Source: an uncultured Clostridia bacterium (GTDB lineage Bacteria > Bacillota > Clostridia > Oscillospirales > Ruminococcaceae). From it: 41,884 nucleotides of DNA. Within the stretch, counting starts at the first letter, position 1. Each line of letters opens with the position of its first letter. This document shows positions 8,113 to 17,375 of this stretch, in pieces. Position numbers and translations under genes: made by a program. The stretch is from NCBI GenBank assembly GCA_947307175.1, contig CAMZIK010000015.1:1-41884 (forward strand), read 5' to 3'. The notes beneath the pieces are model-generated. The model did no database searches and was not told the DNA's origin. It worked only from the letters and a program-made list of their open reading frames with translations.

Positions 8113-9072
8113 ATGGCAGAGATATTCAGCGTAAAGGTAAAAGACATCGTTGACCAGCTCAACTGTGAAATGGTCTATTCTCCCGAAAATCTTGATAACA
8201 TAACCGTTACCGAAAACGACTGCAACAGACCGGGACTTCAGCTCATGGGATTTTATGAGTATTTCAATGCAGAGCGTGTTCAGATCTGCGGAAATATGGA
8301 GTTCGCTTATCTTGCATCTCTTGATGAAACAACAAGATACCAGCGTATCGATGCCCTGTTTGCAACAAAGATACCGCTTTTCATCGTTGCAAGAGGTCAT
8401 GAGCTTTATCCTGAAATGCTTGAAATTGCAAAGAAATATGAAGTTCCTATCGCAAGAACTCCCGACAGCACGACGGCATTCATCGCCTCGCTCATCGGCT
8501 ATCTGAGCGTTGAGCTTGCTCCCCGTATCACCCGCCACGGTGTGCTTATCGAGGTATACGGCGAAGGTCTGCTCATCGTCGGTGAAAGCGGCGTAGGTAA
8601 GAGTGAAACAGCTGTCGAGCTTGTAAAGCGTGGTCACCGTCTTGTTGCGGATGATGCAGTTGAGATAAGAAAGACTTCAAATAAAACACTCGTTGGCTCG
8701 TCACCCGATAATATCCGTCACTTCCTTGAGCTTCGTGGTATCGGTATCATCAATACCAGAAGACTGTTCGGTATGGGTGCTATCAAGGTCAGTGAAAAGA
8801 TCGACCTTATCGTTGAGCTTGAGCCTTGGGACAGCAGCAAGATCTACGACAGAATGGGCGTTGATAATGAGTATACTGCTATCCTCGGCGTTAAAGTCCC
8901 GAGCCTTACTATCCCTATCAAGCCCGGACGTAACCTTGCAGTTATCCTTGAGGTCGCAGCTATGAACAACCGTCAGAAGAAGATGGGCTACAACGCTGCT
9001 GCCGAGCTGCTTGAAAACCTCGGTCTGCAGATGGACAAGAAGGATAAGGTCAAGAGCTGGGACAGCTTCTGA
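8113..9072 (+). CDS. hprK: HPr(Ser) kinase/phosphorylase
   Basis: HprK phosphorylates and dephosphorylates Ser46 of HPr and so controls carbon catabolite repression in low-GC Gram-positive bacteria. The 319-residue protein has the Walker A motif GESGVGKSE at 157-165, the conserved His142 just before it, the VADDAVEIRK segment after it, and the HprK signature LELRGIGIINTRRLFG near 207-222. The start ATG is preceded by GAAAGGAC. Clusters with murB, rapZ and whiA are common in Clostridia and that arrangement is seen here. HPr itself is not in the window. Confidence 0.95.
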   Translation: MAEIFSVKVKDIVDQLNCEMVYSPENLDNITVTENDCNRPGLQLMGFYEYFNAERVQICGNMEFAYLASLDETTRYQRIDALFATKIPLFIVARGHELYPEMLEIAKKYEVPIARTPDSTTAFIASLIGYLSVELAPRITRHGVLIEVYGEGLLIVGESGVGKSETAVELVKRGHRLVADDAVEIRKTSNKTLVGSSPDNIRHFLELRGIGIINTRRLFGMGAIKVSEKIDLIVELEPWDSSKIYDRMGVDNEYTAILGVKVPSLTIPIKPGRNLAVILEVAAMNNRQKKMGYNAAAELLENLGLQMDKKDKVKSWDSF

Positions 9073-9102
9073 TAGAAATTTAGTTTGGTAAGAGTGAGTG
9101 AA

Positions 9103-9828
9103 ATGAAAATAATTGGCGATCTGCACACACATACAATGGCATCGACACACGCCTATTCAACAATAACCGAAAACTGCCGCAGTGCTTCGGAGCGTGGTAT
9201 AAAAATCATTGCGATGACGGACCACTGGGGAGATATGCCTGATTCGCCGCATATCTGGCACTTTGAAAATCTCAGGATACTTCCCGGACAGATCTGCGGT
9301 GTTACGGTCTTAAAGGGCGTTGAAGCCAATATAATTAATAATGACGGCGAACTTGATATGCCGAGAAAAAATCTCGAAAGGCTTGAATGGGTCGTTGCTT
9401 CTATGCACAGGCAGGTGTATGAGCCGACAACTGCCGAGAACCATACAAATGCCTATCTGAAAGTTGCTGAAGACCCTGTTGTTGATGTTATCGGGCACTG
9501 CACGACTTCATTTTTCCCGATCGATTTTGAAAAGTGCGTGAAGAAATTCAAAGAGTGCGAAAAACTCGTTGAGATTAACGAAAGCTCTATCCTTTATAAG
9601 AGTGGTTCGCTTGATAATACATATGAGCTTATGCGCCTTTGCAAAAAATATGAAGTACCTGTGGTCTTTGATTCAGACGGACATTTCTGCGAACTTATCG
9701 GTGTGGTCGACACGGCGATAAAGATAGCAGAGGAGATAAGTTTCCCTGAGAAACTCGTCATAAATGCGGACCATGAAAGACTTAAAGAGTATATTCACCG
9801 CAAACATCCTGAAATAGAAATCCCTTGA
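9103..9828 (+). CDS. PHP-domain phosphoesterase, YcdX-like
   Basis: This 241-residue protein is a stand-alone PHP-domain enzyme. The metal-binding set is visible from the start: DLHTH (Asp6, His8, His10), MTDHWGD (Asp40, His41), GVEAN (Glu74), ASMH (His102), IGHC and the C-terminal FDSDGHFCELIG. This pattern fits YcdX-type phosphatases that bind three zinc ions. The substrate is unknown. I choose the ATG at 9103; a TTG at 9085 is possible but has no better ribosome site and would add six residues before the conserved strand. It lies between hprK and murB, where such a gene is also found in other Clostridia as far as I recall. Confidence 0.8.
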   Translation: MKIIGDLHTHTMASTHAYSTITENCRSASERGIKIIAMTDHWGDMPDSPHIWHFENLRILPGQICGVTVLKGVEANIINNDGELDMPRKNLERLEWVVASMHRQVYEPTTAENHTNAYLKVAEDPVVDVIGHCTTSFFPIDFEKCVKKFKECEKLVEINESSILYKSGSLDNTYELMRLCKKYEVPVVFDSDGHFCELIGVVDTAIKIAEEISFPEKLVINADHERLKEYIHRKHPEIEIP

Positions 9829-9847
9829 GAAAGGAGAGTCCGTTTTT

Positions 9848-10786
9848 TTGGACAGCTTTTCTATGAATACTGAAAATTTGTTTAAGACCGCACGAAGCTG
9901 CGGCTGCGAAATACTAATGAATGAACCGCTTTGTGGACATACTACATTTAAAATAGGCGGTAACTGCACAGCGATGATTGAAGTCAATTCACGAGAGAGC
10001 CTGCGCTTGCTGCTCGATGCCGCAAGGGCAGACCGTGTGCGCACTTTTGTGCTTGGAAAAGGATCAAATGTGCTGTTTGACGATGAAGGCTTTGAGGGAG
10101 TCGTTCTTCATATTTCGGGTGAGATGTCCGAGATAAGACTGCTTGGCGAAACCACCGTATATGCGCAGGCAGGGTGCAGCCTTATGAAGCTTTGCAGATT
10201 CGCTCTTGAAAACTCGCTCACAGGTCTTGAATTTGCCTACGGCATACCCGGAACGGTGGGCGGTGCGGTGTTCATGAATGCAGGAGCATACGGCGGCGAG
10301 ATAAAAGATGTTATCAAATACTGTTCAGTTGTTAATGTCAGAGGCGAGATCGAAAAGCTGACGGTCGAACAGCTTGGGCTTTCATACCGCCACAGCAGTA
10401 TACAGGAGAACGGAGCTATCGTATGCGATGCTGTTTTTGAACTAAGAAAAGGCGACAGGGCTGAGATAGAGAGCAAGATGAACGAGCTTATGGGAAAACG
10501 GAAGGATAAACAGCCGATAGAGTTCCCAAGTGCAGGCTCGACCTTTAAACGCCCGACAGGTTTCTTTGCAGGTAAGCTTATCGACGACTGTGGTCTCAGA
10601 GGCTTCAAAGTCGGCGGAGCGCAGGTATCTGAAAAACACTGCGGCTTTGTTATAAATGTCGATAATGCGACCTCAGCTGATGTTAAGTTGCTTATCAGAC
10701 AAGTCCAAAAAAATGTACAGGAAAAGACAGGTCAGTTCCTTGAATGTGAAGTCAGGATAATACCTTTCAAAGAGGAGGAAGATTAG
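9848..10786 (+). CDS. murB: UDP-N-acetylenolpyruvoylglucosamine reductase
   Basis: MurB reduces UDP-GlcNAc-enolpyruvate to UDP-MurNAc with FAD and NADPH, the second committed step of peptidoglycan synthesis. The FAD domain motifs LGKGSNVLF and GIPGTVGGAVFMNAGAYGG are present, as are the catalytic SAGSTFKRP segment and the C-terminal LECEVRIIP with the proton-donor glutamate. The length of 312 residues and the type II-like SAGS motif fit Firmicutes enzymes. The start is a TTG at 9848: AAGGAGAG at 9831-9838 is nine bases before it, whereas the first ATG (9863) is too far away. It sits four bases before rapZ. Confidence 0.93.
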   Translation: MDSFSMNTENLFKTARSCGCEILMNEPLCGHTTFKIGGNCTAMIEVNSRESLRLLLDAARADRVRTFVLGKGSNVLFDDEGFEGVVLHISGEMSEIRLLGETTVYAQAGCSLMKLCRFALENSLTGLEFAYGIPGTVGGAVFMNAGAYGGEIKDVIKYCSVVNVRGEIEKLTVEQLGLSYRHSSIQENGAIVCDAVFELRKGDRAEIESKMNELMGKRKDKQPIEFPSAGSTFKRPTGFFAGKLIDDCGLRGFKVGGAQVSEKHCGFVINVDNATSADVKLLIRQVQKNVQEKTGQFLECEVRIIPFKEEED

Positions 10787-10789
10787 AAA

Positions 10790-11647
10790 ATGCAGTTCGT
10801 AATAATCACTGGTATGTCAGGATCGGGCAAATCAAGCTGTGTTGATGTGCTTGAGGATATGGGATATTACTGCATTGATAATATGCCTCCGGAGCTGATA
10901 GGAAAATTTGTGGATATATGCAATCAGTCTGACGGAAAAATAGATAAAGTTGCTTTCGTTATCGACATCAGAAGTGGTGAGCTTTTCCTCAAGCTCAAAG
11001 ATACTCTTTCGATGCTCATGGAGGAAGATGTCAGCCTGAAAGTCGTTTTCCTTGACTGCTCAGATGATGCTATCATAAGGAGATACAAGGAAACAAGAAG
11101 AAAGCATCCTCTTGATGAAGTTTCCTACGGAAATATCAGAAAAGCTATCGAAACGGAAAGAGAAACACTTGTGCCGATAAAGGCAATGGCTGATTATTAT
11201 ATCGACACAACTAATTCTTCGGTAAATGAGTTCCGTGAAAGAATGAGGGAAATATTCTCCGAAACGACTGATTTCATGCGTCTTGATGTCAGATCATTCG
11301 GATTCAAGTTCGGATATATGCCCGAAGGCGACCTTGTTTTTGATGTCAGATGTCTGCCGAATCCGTTTTATATACCCGAACTTAAAAACCTGACTGGACT
11401 GAATCCCGAGGTTTACGCATATGTTATGAAATTCGATCAATCGAAAAAGCTGCTCAATAAGCTGTGTGATCTGATAGATTTCCTTATTCCGCTTTATGAA
11501 AAGGAAGGAAAATCCCAGCTCGTCATAGCTTTTGGCTGTACAGGCGGCAAACACAGAAGCGTTGCGTTTGCTGAAGCGCTTGCACAGCATCTTCGTGAAG
11601 TTGGTCACAGAGTAAGGATCTCGCACAGAGATATTGAAAATCGATAG
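10790..11647 (+). CDS. rapZ: RapZ/YvcJ family nucleotide-binding protein (RNase adapter protein family)
   Basis: A 285-residue P-loop protein with Walker A GMSGSGKSS at residues 8-16 and the DNMPPELI segment next to it. The C-terminal domain carries the family signature FGCTGGKHRSVAFAEAL. In Escherichia coli RapZ senses glucosamine 6-phosphate and directs decay of the small RNA GlmZ; in Bacillus the homologue YvcJ affects competence. Placement directly after murB and before whiA is consistent with a role in cell-envelope precursor control. The usual neighbour yvcK is absent. The murB-rapZ gap is only three bases. Confidence 0.92.
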   Translation: MQFVIITGMSGSGKSSCVDVLEDMGYYCIDNMPPELIGKFVDICNQSDGKIDKVAFVIDIRSGELFLKLKDTLSMLMEEDVSLKVVFLDCSDDAIIRRYKETRRKHPLDEVSYGNIRKAIETERETLVPIKAMADYYIDTTNSSVNEFRERMREIFSETTDFMRLDVRSFGFKFGYMPEGDLVFDVRCLPNPFYIPELKNLTGLNPEVYAYVMKFDQSKKLLNKLCDLIDFLIPLYEKEGKSQLVIAFGCTGGKHRSVAFAEALAQHLREVGHRVRISHRDIENR

Positions 11648-11658
11648 GAAGTTGAATA

Positions 11659-12594
11659 ATGCAGGAGCATTCGTTTTCATACAGAGCAAAACAGGAAATA
11701 ATCGAGCGTATCAACTCACGGGACAAGGCTGATGCCTGTCTTATGGGTGTGCTTTTGTGTGCCAATTCGCTCAGCGATGAAAACATAACTGTCCTGACCG
11801 AAAATGCCTTGCTGCGTGATTTCTTTGTACTCAATGTCGGCAGGATACTTGAAAGCAGCGATGCTGTCGAGGTCACTGAGATACACAGAAAAAATACTGT
11901 CGTGCTTTACGATATGCGAATAAAGAACCAGCAGGACAGGCTTTATCTGCTTGACTATTTCCAGCTCGATGAGAGCAGGGGAATGACAAAGGACGACCTG
12001 CCAAAACAGAAGTATTACCCTTATGTTGTCGGCGGTATCTTTCTTGCCTGCGGAAGCGTGAACAATCCCGAAAAAAAGTATCATATGGAATTTGTTATGC
12101 CCACGCTTTCGCTTTGCAATTCGCTCGGGCTGCTTCTTATAGACAACTATGGCATAATCCCAAAACACGTCGAAAGAAAGCATTATCAGATCGTTTATGT
12201 CAAGGACTCTGAAAACATCATCGACATTCTCACTATGATGGGAGCGCAGATGTCTTCGCTTGAGATAATTAACGTGAAGATGATGAAGGATGTAAAGAAC
12301 AAGATAAACCGTTCTATGAACTGCGATAACGCCAATATCGACAAGGCGCTCGGCGCTGCCGAAAGACAGATAAGCGACATTGAGCTTATCGACTCTACAA
12401 TGGGGCTTGACAGTCTGCCCGACAGTCTGCGTGAGATAGCAAGAGTAAGATATGAGAATATAGATTATACCTTAAAGGAACTCGGAGCTGCGCTTGATCC
12501 GCCTATCTCCCGTTCGGGAGCTAATCACCGCATGCAGAAAATAGCCGAGATAGCTGAGAATATACGAAAGGAAAAGGCGAAACGACTTGACTGA
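11659..12594 (+). CDS. whiA: DNA-binding protein WhiA
   Basis: WhiA combines a degenerate LAGLIDADG homing-endonuclease-like domain (region YYPYVVGGIFLACGSV, about residues 115-130) with a C-terminal sigma4-like helix-turn-helix (LKELGAALDPPISRSGANHR). It controls sporulation and division genes in Streptomyces and affects chromosome segregation and division in Bacillus. The length of 311 residues is typical. The start ATG is preceded by AGGAAG. Its stop codon lies inside the first codons of dnaE (8-base overlap), so whiA and dnaE are coupled. It is 11 bp after rapZ. Confidence 0.94.
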   Translation: MQEHSFSYRAKQEIIERINSRDKADACLMGVLLCANSLSDENITVLTENALLRDFFVLNVGRILESSDAVEVTEIHRKNTVVLYDMRIKNQQDRLYLLDYFQLDESRGMTKDDLPKQKYYPYVVGGIFLACGSVNNPEKKYHMEFVMPTLSLCNSLGLLLIDNYGIIPKHVERKHYQIVYVKDSENIIDILTMMGAQMSSLEIINVKMMKDVKNKINRSMNCDNANIDKALGAAERQISDIELIDSTMGLDSLPDSLREIARVRYENIDYTLKELGAALDPPISRSGANHRMQKIAEIAENIRKEKAKRLD

Positions 12595-15500
12595 TTTTGT
12601 ACATCTTCATCTTCACAGCGAGTATTCGCTGCTTGACGGTGCATGCAGGCTCACTGAGCTTGTAAAGCGTGTAAAAGAGCTTGGACAGACAAGCTGTGCC
12701 GTGACCGATCACGGAAATATGTTTGCTGCCGTTGAGTTCTACAATGCCTGTAAAGCTCAGGGAATCAAAGCGATCATCGGCTGTGAGATGTATGTTGCAC
12801 CGAGAACAAGACACGATAAGGTCAATAAGCTTGATTCCTCGCCTTATCATCTTGTGCTGCTCTGCAAAGATCAGCAGGGCTACCGAAACCTTATAAAGCT
12901 CGTTTCACTTTCTTATACCGAGGGCTTTTACAACAAGCCGAGAGTTGACCTCGAACTGCTTGAAAAGTACAGCGAAGGGCTTATCTGCCTGTCCGCCTGC
13001 CTTGCAGGAGAGATACCGAGAAAGCTTGTAAACGGCGACTATGAAGGCGCAAAACAAACGGCTCTGAAATTCAACAGCATTTTCGGTCAGGGCAATTACT
13101 ATCTTGAAATTCAGGATCACGGCATAGACGACCAGAAGCGTATCATTCCGCTGCTTGCAAGAATTTCGCAGGAAACTGGGATACCGCTTGCGGCAACAAA
13201 TGACTGCCATTACCTGCGAAAAGATGACGCAAAGGCTCAGAGAGTCCTTGTCTGTATCTCAACGGCGACAACGCTTGACGACCCTAATAAGCTTGAATTT
13301 CCGACCGAGGAGTTTTATGTTAAAAGCGGAGACGAAATGTCTCAGCTTTTCAGCAGCTATCCCGATGCGGTCGCAAACACCGTTAAGATCGCACAGATGT
13401 GCAATGTTGAGTTTGAATTCGGTCAGACAAAGCTCCCATATTTTCATATCGACGGCGTGCAGGACAATGAAAAGTTCCTGCGTGAAATGTGTGAAAAAGG
13501 GCTTGAAAAGCGCTATGAAAAGCCGACCGGGGAAGCAAGGAAACGCCTTGCATATGAGCTTGACATAATCACAAAAATGGGCTACACCGACTATTATCTG
13601 ATAGTCTGGGATTTCATAAACTATGCCAAGACCCACGGTATACCCGTCGGCTGCGGCAGAGGTTCGGGTGCAGGTAGCCTTTGTGCCTACTGTATAGGCA
13701 TAACAGGCATAGACCCACTGAAATATAATCTTCTGTTCGAGAGATTCCTCAATCCTGAAAGAGTTTCAATGCCCGATTTCGATGTCGATTTCTGCATGGA
13801 AGGCAGACAGAAAGTCATCGACTATGTCATCAATAAATACGGTACTGACCATGTCGCACAGATAGCCACTTTCGGTACGCTGGCCGCAAAGCAGGCGATA
13901 CGTGACGTAGCAAGAGTCATGGGACTTTCATATCAGGTCGGAGATACAGTCTCAAAAGCTGTCCCCAGAGGGCTTGAACTTTCCCAGGCTGTAAAAGCTG
14001 TTCCCGAAGTCGCAAAGCTGTATAACGGTGATGCAAAGATCAAGGAGCTTATAGATACCGCAATAAAAGTCGAGGGAATGCCGAGGAATGTCTCCACTCA
14101 CGCAGCAGGCGTAGTTATCACCAAAGAGCCTGTTGACTATTATGTTCCCGTGTATGCCCGTGACGGTCAGGTCTCAACGCAGTATACCATGACGATACTT
14201 GAACGGCTCGGCCTGCTGAAAATAGATTTTCTCGGACTGAGGAACCTTACGATAATAAATCACTGCTCACAGCAGGTCAGAAAAGAAATACCCGATTTTG
14301 ATATAAATAAGATACCTCTTGATGATAAGGCAGTATATGAAATGCTCTCCCAGGGAAAAACAGAGGGAGTGTTCCAGTTTGAAAGTGCAGGAATGACCGC
14401 AACGATAACAAGGCTTCACCCGACGGGAATAGAAGACCTTATCGCAGTCATCTCGCTTTACAGACCGGGTCCTATGGACTCGATACCCACCTATATCCGC
14501 AACAGGCATAATCCTGAGCTGGTGACTTATAAGCATCCGCTCCTGAAAGATATACTTGAGGTCACATACGGCTGCATAGTATATCAGGAGCAGGTAATGC
14601 AGATATTCAGAACACTTGCGGGATATTCCTACGGCAGAGCCGATATAGTGCGCAGAGCAATGGCAAAGAAAAAAGCCGATGTGCTTGAAGCTGAAAGAAA
14701 AGCTTTTGTCCACGGTGAACAAGGGCAGTGCGTTGGCGCAGTTGCGAACGGTGTCCCCGAAAAGATCGCTAACGAGATCTTTGATGAGATGACTTCCTTT
14801 GCAAGCTATGCCTTCAATAAATCCCACGCTGCTGCTTATGCGACAATATCCTACCAGACGGCATATCTGAAATGTCACCACTATAAAGAATATATGGCAG
14901 CGCTCATGACCAACGCTCTGCTTGACAGCACAGAAAAGCTTTTCAGCTATATTGCAGGTGTCAGCAAAAGCGGTGTCAAGGTGCTTCCCATAGATATTAA
15001 CAAGAGCGAGCGAGGCTTTGTGGCCCAGAAAGAAGGCATAAGATTTGCTCTGCTTGCAGTCAAAAGTCTCGGTGAGGCTGCGATAGCAAATATAATTGCC
15101 GAGCGAAATAGAAGCGGAGATTTCAAGTCCTTGTGGGACTTCTGCTGCCGTGTAAGCGGACGTGATATAAGCACCAGAACGATAGAAGCTCTGATAAAAA
15201 GCGGAGCATTCGACTGCTTTGAAAACAACAGACGAGAGATGCTCAATGCCTGCGCAGAGCTGATGTCTGCGGCTGCACATCAGCGTGAATCCAATATCGA
15301 AGGGCAGATAGACTTTTTCGGTCTCGGCGGACAGGAAAGCGTTTCTTCGTTTGAAAAGCAAATACCCAAGCTTGATGAGTTCCCACTCGGACAGCTGCTT
15401 GAATATGAGCATGAAGCTCTTGGAATGTACCTTTCGGCTCACCCGACAGATGACTATGCCGCTTTTGCAAAAGCAGACAAGTGCCGAAGCGTTATGCAGA

Positions 15501-16051
15501 TAGTTGCCGAGCATGAAGAAAGCGAAGGCGCTGATGACGGTAAACATGCAGGACTTGTCGGAATGGTAGTTTCAAACAAGCCATTGAGGACAAAAAAAGG
15601 CGATATGATGTGCTTTGTTCAGATCGAGGACAGAACTTCTTCGATGGAGATAGTTGTTTTCCCTGAGCTTTACCGTGCTTGTTCGGGCATACTGACTAAA
15701 GGCAGTATCATTCATGTCAGCGGAAAGATCTCAGGGCGTGAGGACGAAAGACCGAAGCTCATCGCTGACAGCATAGTAAGCGCTGATGAATTTGTCAGAA
15801 CAAGCAAAAGCCGTGACCTTTGCATCAGAACCAATTCGACCGACAAACAGCTCAATGATAAGATAAAGCAGCTCGCAAAGTCTGCTGAAGGTCTGCCGCA
15901 GGACAGCAGGCTTGTAATATACTTTGCAGATATAAAAAGAAAAACAAGTCTGAAAGAAACGCCGTTTATCCGCCTTGACAGCAAGCTGATACAGAGCTTT
16001 CAGCAGCTTGCTGGCGATGAAAACGTTGCGTTCATGGAAAAGAAAAAATGA
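12587..16051 (+). CDS. dnaE: DNA polymerase III alpha subunit
   Basis: The catalytic subunit of a replicative polymerase of the C family. Domains in order are an N-terminal PHP domain (HLHLHSEYSLLDGA at 6-19), the palm and fingers with the catalytic aspartates in PDFDVDF, a helix-hairpin-helix region, a likely internal sliding-clamp-binding motif QIDFFG starting at residue 907, and a C-terminal OB fold (LVGMVVSNKPLRTKKGDMM). There is no DEDD exonuclease insert, so it is DnaE and not PolC. The 1154-residue length is normal. The start is a TTG at 12587 overlapping the whiA stop, with AAAGGAAAAGG upstream; conserved residues begin immediately after it. Whether the genome also encodes PolC cannot be told. 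Confidence 0.95.
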   Translation: MTDFVHLHLHSEYSLLDGACRLTELVKRVKELGQTSCAVTDHGNMFAAVEFYNACKAQGIKAIIGCEMYVAPRTRHDKVNKLDSSPYHLVLLCKDQQGYRNLIKLVSLSYTEGFYNKPRVDLELLEKYSEGLICLSACLAGEIPRKLVNGDYEGAKQTALKFNSIFGQGNYYLEIQDHGIDDQKRIIPLLARISQETGIPLAATNDCHYLRKDDAKAQRVLVCISTATTLDDPNKLEFPTEEFYVKSGDEMSQLFSSYPDAVANTVKIAQMCNVEFEFGQTKLPYFHIDGVQDNEKFLREMCEKGLEKRYEKPTGEARKRLAYELDIITKMGYTDYYLIVWDFINYAKTHGIPVGCGRGSGAGSLCAYCIGITGIDPLKYNLLFERFLNPERVSMPDFDVDFCMEGRQKVIDYVINKYGTDHVAQIATFGTLAAKQAIRDVARVMGLSYQVGDTVSKAVPRGLELSQAVKAVPEVAKLYNGDAKIKELIDTAIKVEGMPRNVSTHAAGVVITKEPVDYYVPVYARDGQVSTQYTMTILERLGLLKIDFLGLRNLTIINHCSQQVRKEIPDFDINKIPLDDKAVYEMLSQGKTEGVFQFESAGMTATITRLHPTGIEDLIAVISLYRPGPMDSIPTYIRNRHNPELVTYKHPLLKDILEVTYGCIVYQEQVMQIFRTLAGYSYGRADIVRRAMAKKKADVLEAERKAFVHGEQGQCVGAVANGVPEKIANEIFDEMTSFASYAFNKSHAAAYATISYQTAYLKCHHYKEYMAALMTNALLDSTEKLFSYIAGVSKSGVKVLPIDINKSERGFVAQKEGIRFALLAVKSLGEAAIANIIAERNRSGDFKSLWDFCCRVSGRDISTRTIEALIKSGAFDCFENNRREMLNACAELMSAAAHQRESNIEGQIDFFGLGGQESVSSFEKQIPKLDEFPLGQLLEYEHEALGMYLSAHPTDDYAAFAKADKCRSVMQIVAEHEESEGADDGKHAGLVGMVVSNKPLRTKKGDMMCFVQIEDRTSSMEIVVFPELYRACSGILTKGSIIHVSGKISGREDERPKLIADSIVSADEFVRTSKSRDLCIRTNSTDKQLNDKIKQLAKSAEGLPQDSRLVIYFADIKRKTSLKETPFIRLDSKLIQSFQQLAGDENVAFMEKKK

Positions 16052-16055
16052 TCGG

Positions 16056-16071
16056 TGTCTGCTTGCAGACA
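16056..16071. repeat. Short palindrome between dnaE and the M16 pair
   Basis: TGTCTGC (16056-16062) and GCAGACA (16065-16071) form a perfect inverted repeat separated by two bases. It lies four bases after the dnaE stop codon in the largest gap of the long cluster and 10 bases before the next ribosome site. It lacks a T run, so it is not a terminator. It might stabilise a processed 3' end or be a small operator. Confidence 0.35.
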
Positions 16072-16094
16072 GCTTGACTGATAGGAGGAATGGT

Positions 16095-17375
16095 ATGCCG
16101 ATCTCTTATAAAAGAAGCGTTATCGGTGAAGGTATCGCCCTGACCGAGATCACAGATGTAAAATTCAAATCGAATTATATCAGCGTGTCTTTTGTGTCAC
16201 CTGTTGATGCAAAGAATGCACCGCTGAACACTCTTGTTGCAGAGATACTTGCTTCGTCAAACCGCAGTAATCCCTCGCTTTCAGAACTTACGAAAAGCCT
16301 TGCATATCTCTATGGCGCAGTGCTTTCGACCAGGTCAAGACGTGTGGGAGATATTCAGGAAAACGGACTGAGCATAGAGTATATCTGTGATGATTATACC
16401 ATAGGCAAGGAGAATATCTCCGTAAAGGCTGTAAGGACTCTGCTTGACTGCCTGTTCGATCCTCAGCTTGAGAATGATGCTTTCTGCGAAAAATACGTTG
16501 AGATGCGCAAAAAAGAGCTTGAGGACAACATCAGAGCCGAGATAAACGATAAATTCGGCTATTCAATGCGCCGTGCAAGAGAGATCATCTATAAGAATGA
16601 GCCTTCAAGCGTTAGTATGCTGGGCACTATTGAAAATGCAAGGTCGATAACACCGCAGCAGCTTTATGACAGATACATTTCGCTCATCACTTCATCTCGG
16701 ATAGAGATAACCATGTGCGGCAGAGATTTCGATGCGGTAAGACCCGTCATTGAAGAAGCGATGAAAAAGCTTGAAAGAAAAAACATCATTGAAGTAAGCT
16801 ATCAGAATCTCTCTGCTTTAAAAGCGCAGACGGAAAGAAAAACCGAAACGCTTGATGTCAACCAGTGCAAGATGATAATGGCTTTCAAGTCACCCTGCAA
16901 GGACGTCTATGTTGCAAAGGTCTTTGCAGCTGTCCTCGGCGGAACACCTTTCTCCAAGCTGTTTTCAAATGTAAGGGAAAAGATGTCGCTGTGCTATTAC
17001 TGCTCTGCAGCTTATTCCGATCTCAAGGGTACTCTCGTGGTTTCCAGCGGAGTCAGCAAAGAAAACATCGAAATCGCCGAAAAAGCAATCCTTGACCAGC
17101 TCCAAGCTTTGAAAAACGGCGAGTTTACCGATCAGGAGCTTGAAAATGCTGAGAATTATCTCTGCACAGGCTTCAAATCCAACAACGATTCCATATACCG
17201 CATGGCTGAGTATTATATCGCCCAGAACACAAGAGGCACAGCATATACACCCGAACAGGTCTGTGATTTTTTCCGCAGCATCACCAGACAGCAGGTAATA
17301 GACTGTGCAAACACCTTTGAATATGATACCTTCTATGTAATGCAGTCACAGCAGGAGGTGAGCGATAATGGATAA
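16095..17375 (+). CDS. M16-family protein without active site, YmfF-like
   Basis: A 426-residue M16 insulinase-fold protein corresponding to YmfF/YfmF of Firmicutes. The second half carries the typical AKVFAAVLGGTPFSKLFSNVREKMSLCYYCSAAYSDLKG region of M16 domains. No HxxEH zinc motif is seen where the active subunit has it, so it is probably the non-catalytic partner of the next gene. In Bacillus, YmfF and YmfH were linked to 5-aminopentanol modification of elongation factor P; that is established for the family, not shown here. The start is the ATG at 16095, right after AGGAGGAA at 16083-16090; upstream codons belong to the dnaE end. It overlaps the next gene by eight bases. Confidence 0.82.
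   Translation: MPISYKRSVIGEGIALTEITDVKFKSNYISVSFVSPVDAKNAPLNTLVAEILASSNRSNPSLSELTKSLAYLYGAVLSTRSRRVGDIQENGLSIEYICDDYTIGKENISVKAVRTLLDCLFDPQLENDAFCEKYVEMRKKELEDNIRAEINDKFGYSMRRAREIIYKNEPSSVSMLGTIENARSITPQQLYDRYISLITSSRIEITMCGRDFDAVRPVIEEAMKKLERKNIIEVSYQNLSALKAQTERKTETLDVNQCKMIMAFKSPCKDVYVAKVFAAVLGGTPFSKLFSNVREKMSLCYYCSAAYSDLKGTLVVSSGVSKENIEIAEKAILDQLQALKNGEFTDQELENAENYLCTGFKSNNDSIYRMAEYYIAQNTRGTAYTPEQVCDFFRSITRQQVIDCANTFEYDTFYVMQSQQEVSDNG

Noticed and set aside
14267..15547. A 426-codon open frame antisense to dnaE
   Set aside because: It lies wholly inside the well-supported dnaE gene, has no ribosome site, and its cysteine- and leucine-rich translation resembles no family. It is a by-product of dnaE codon use.
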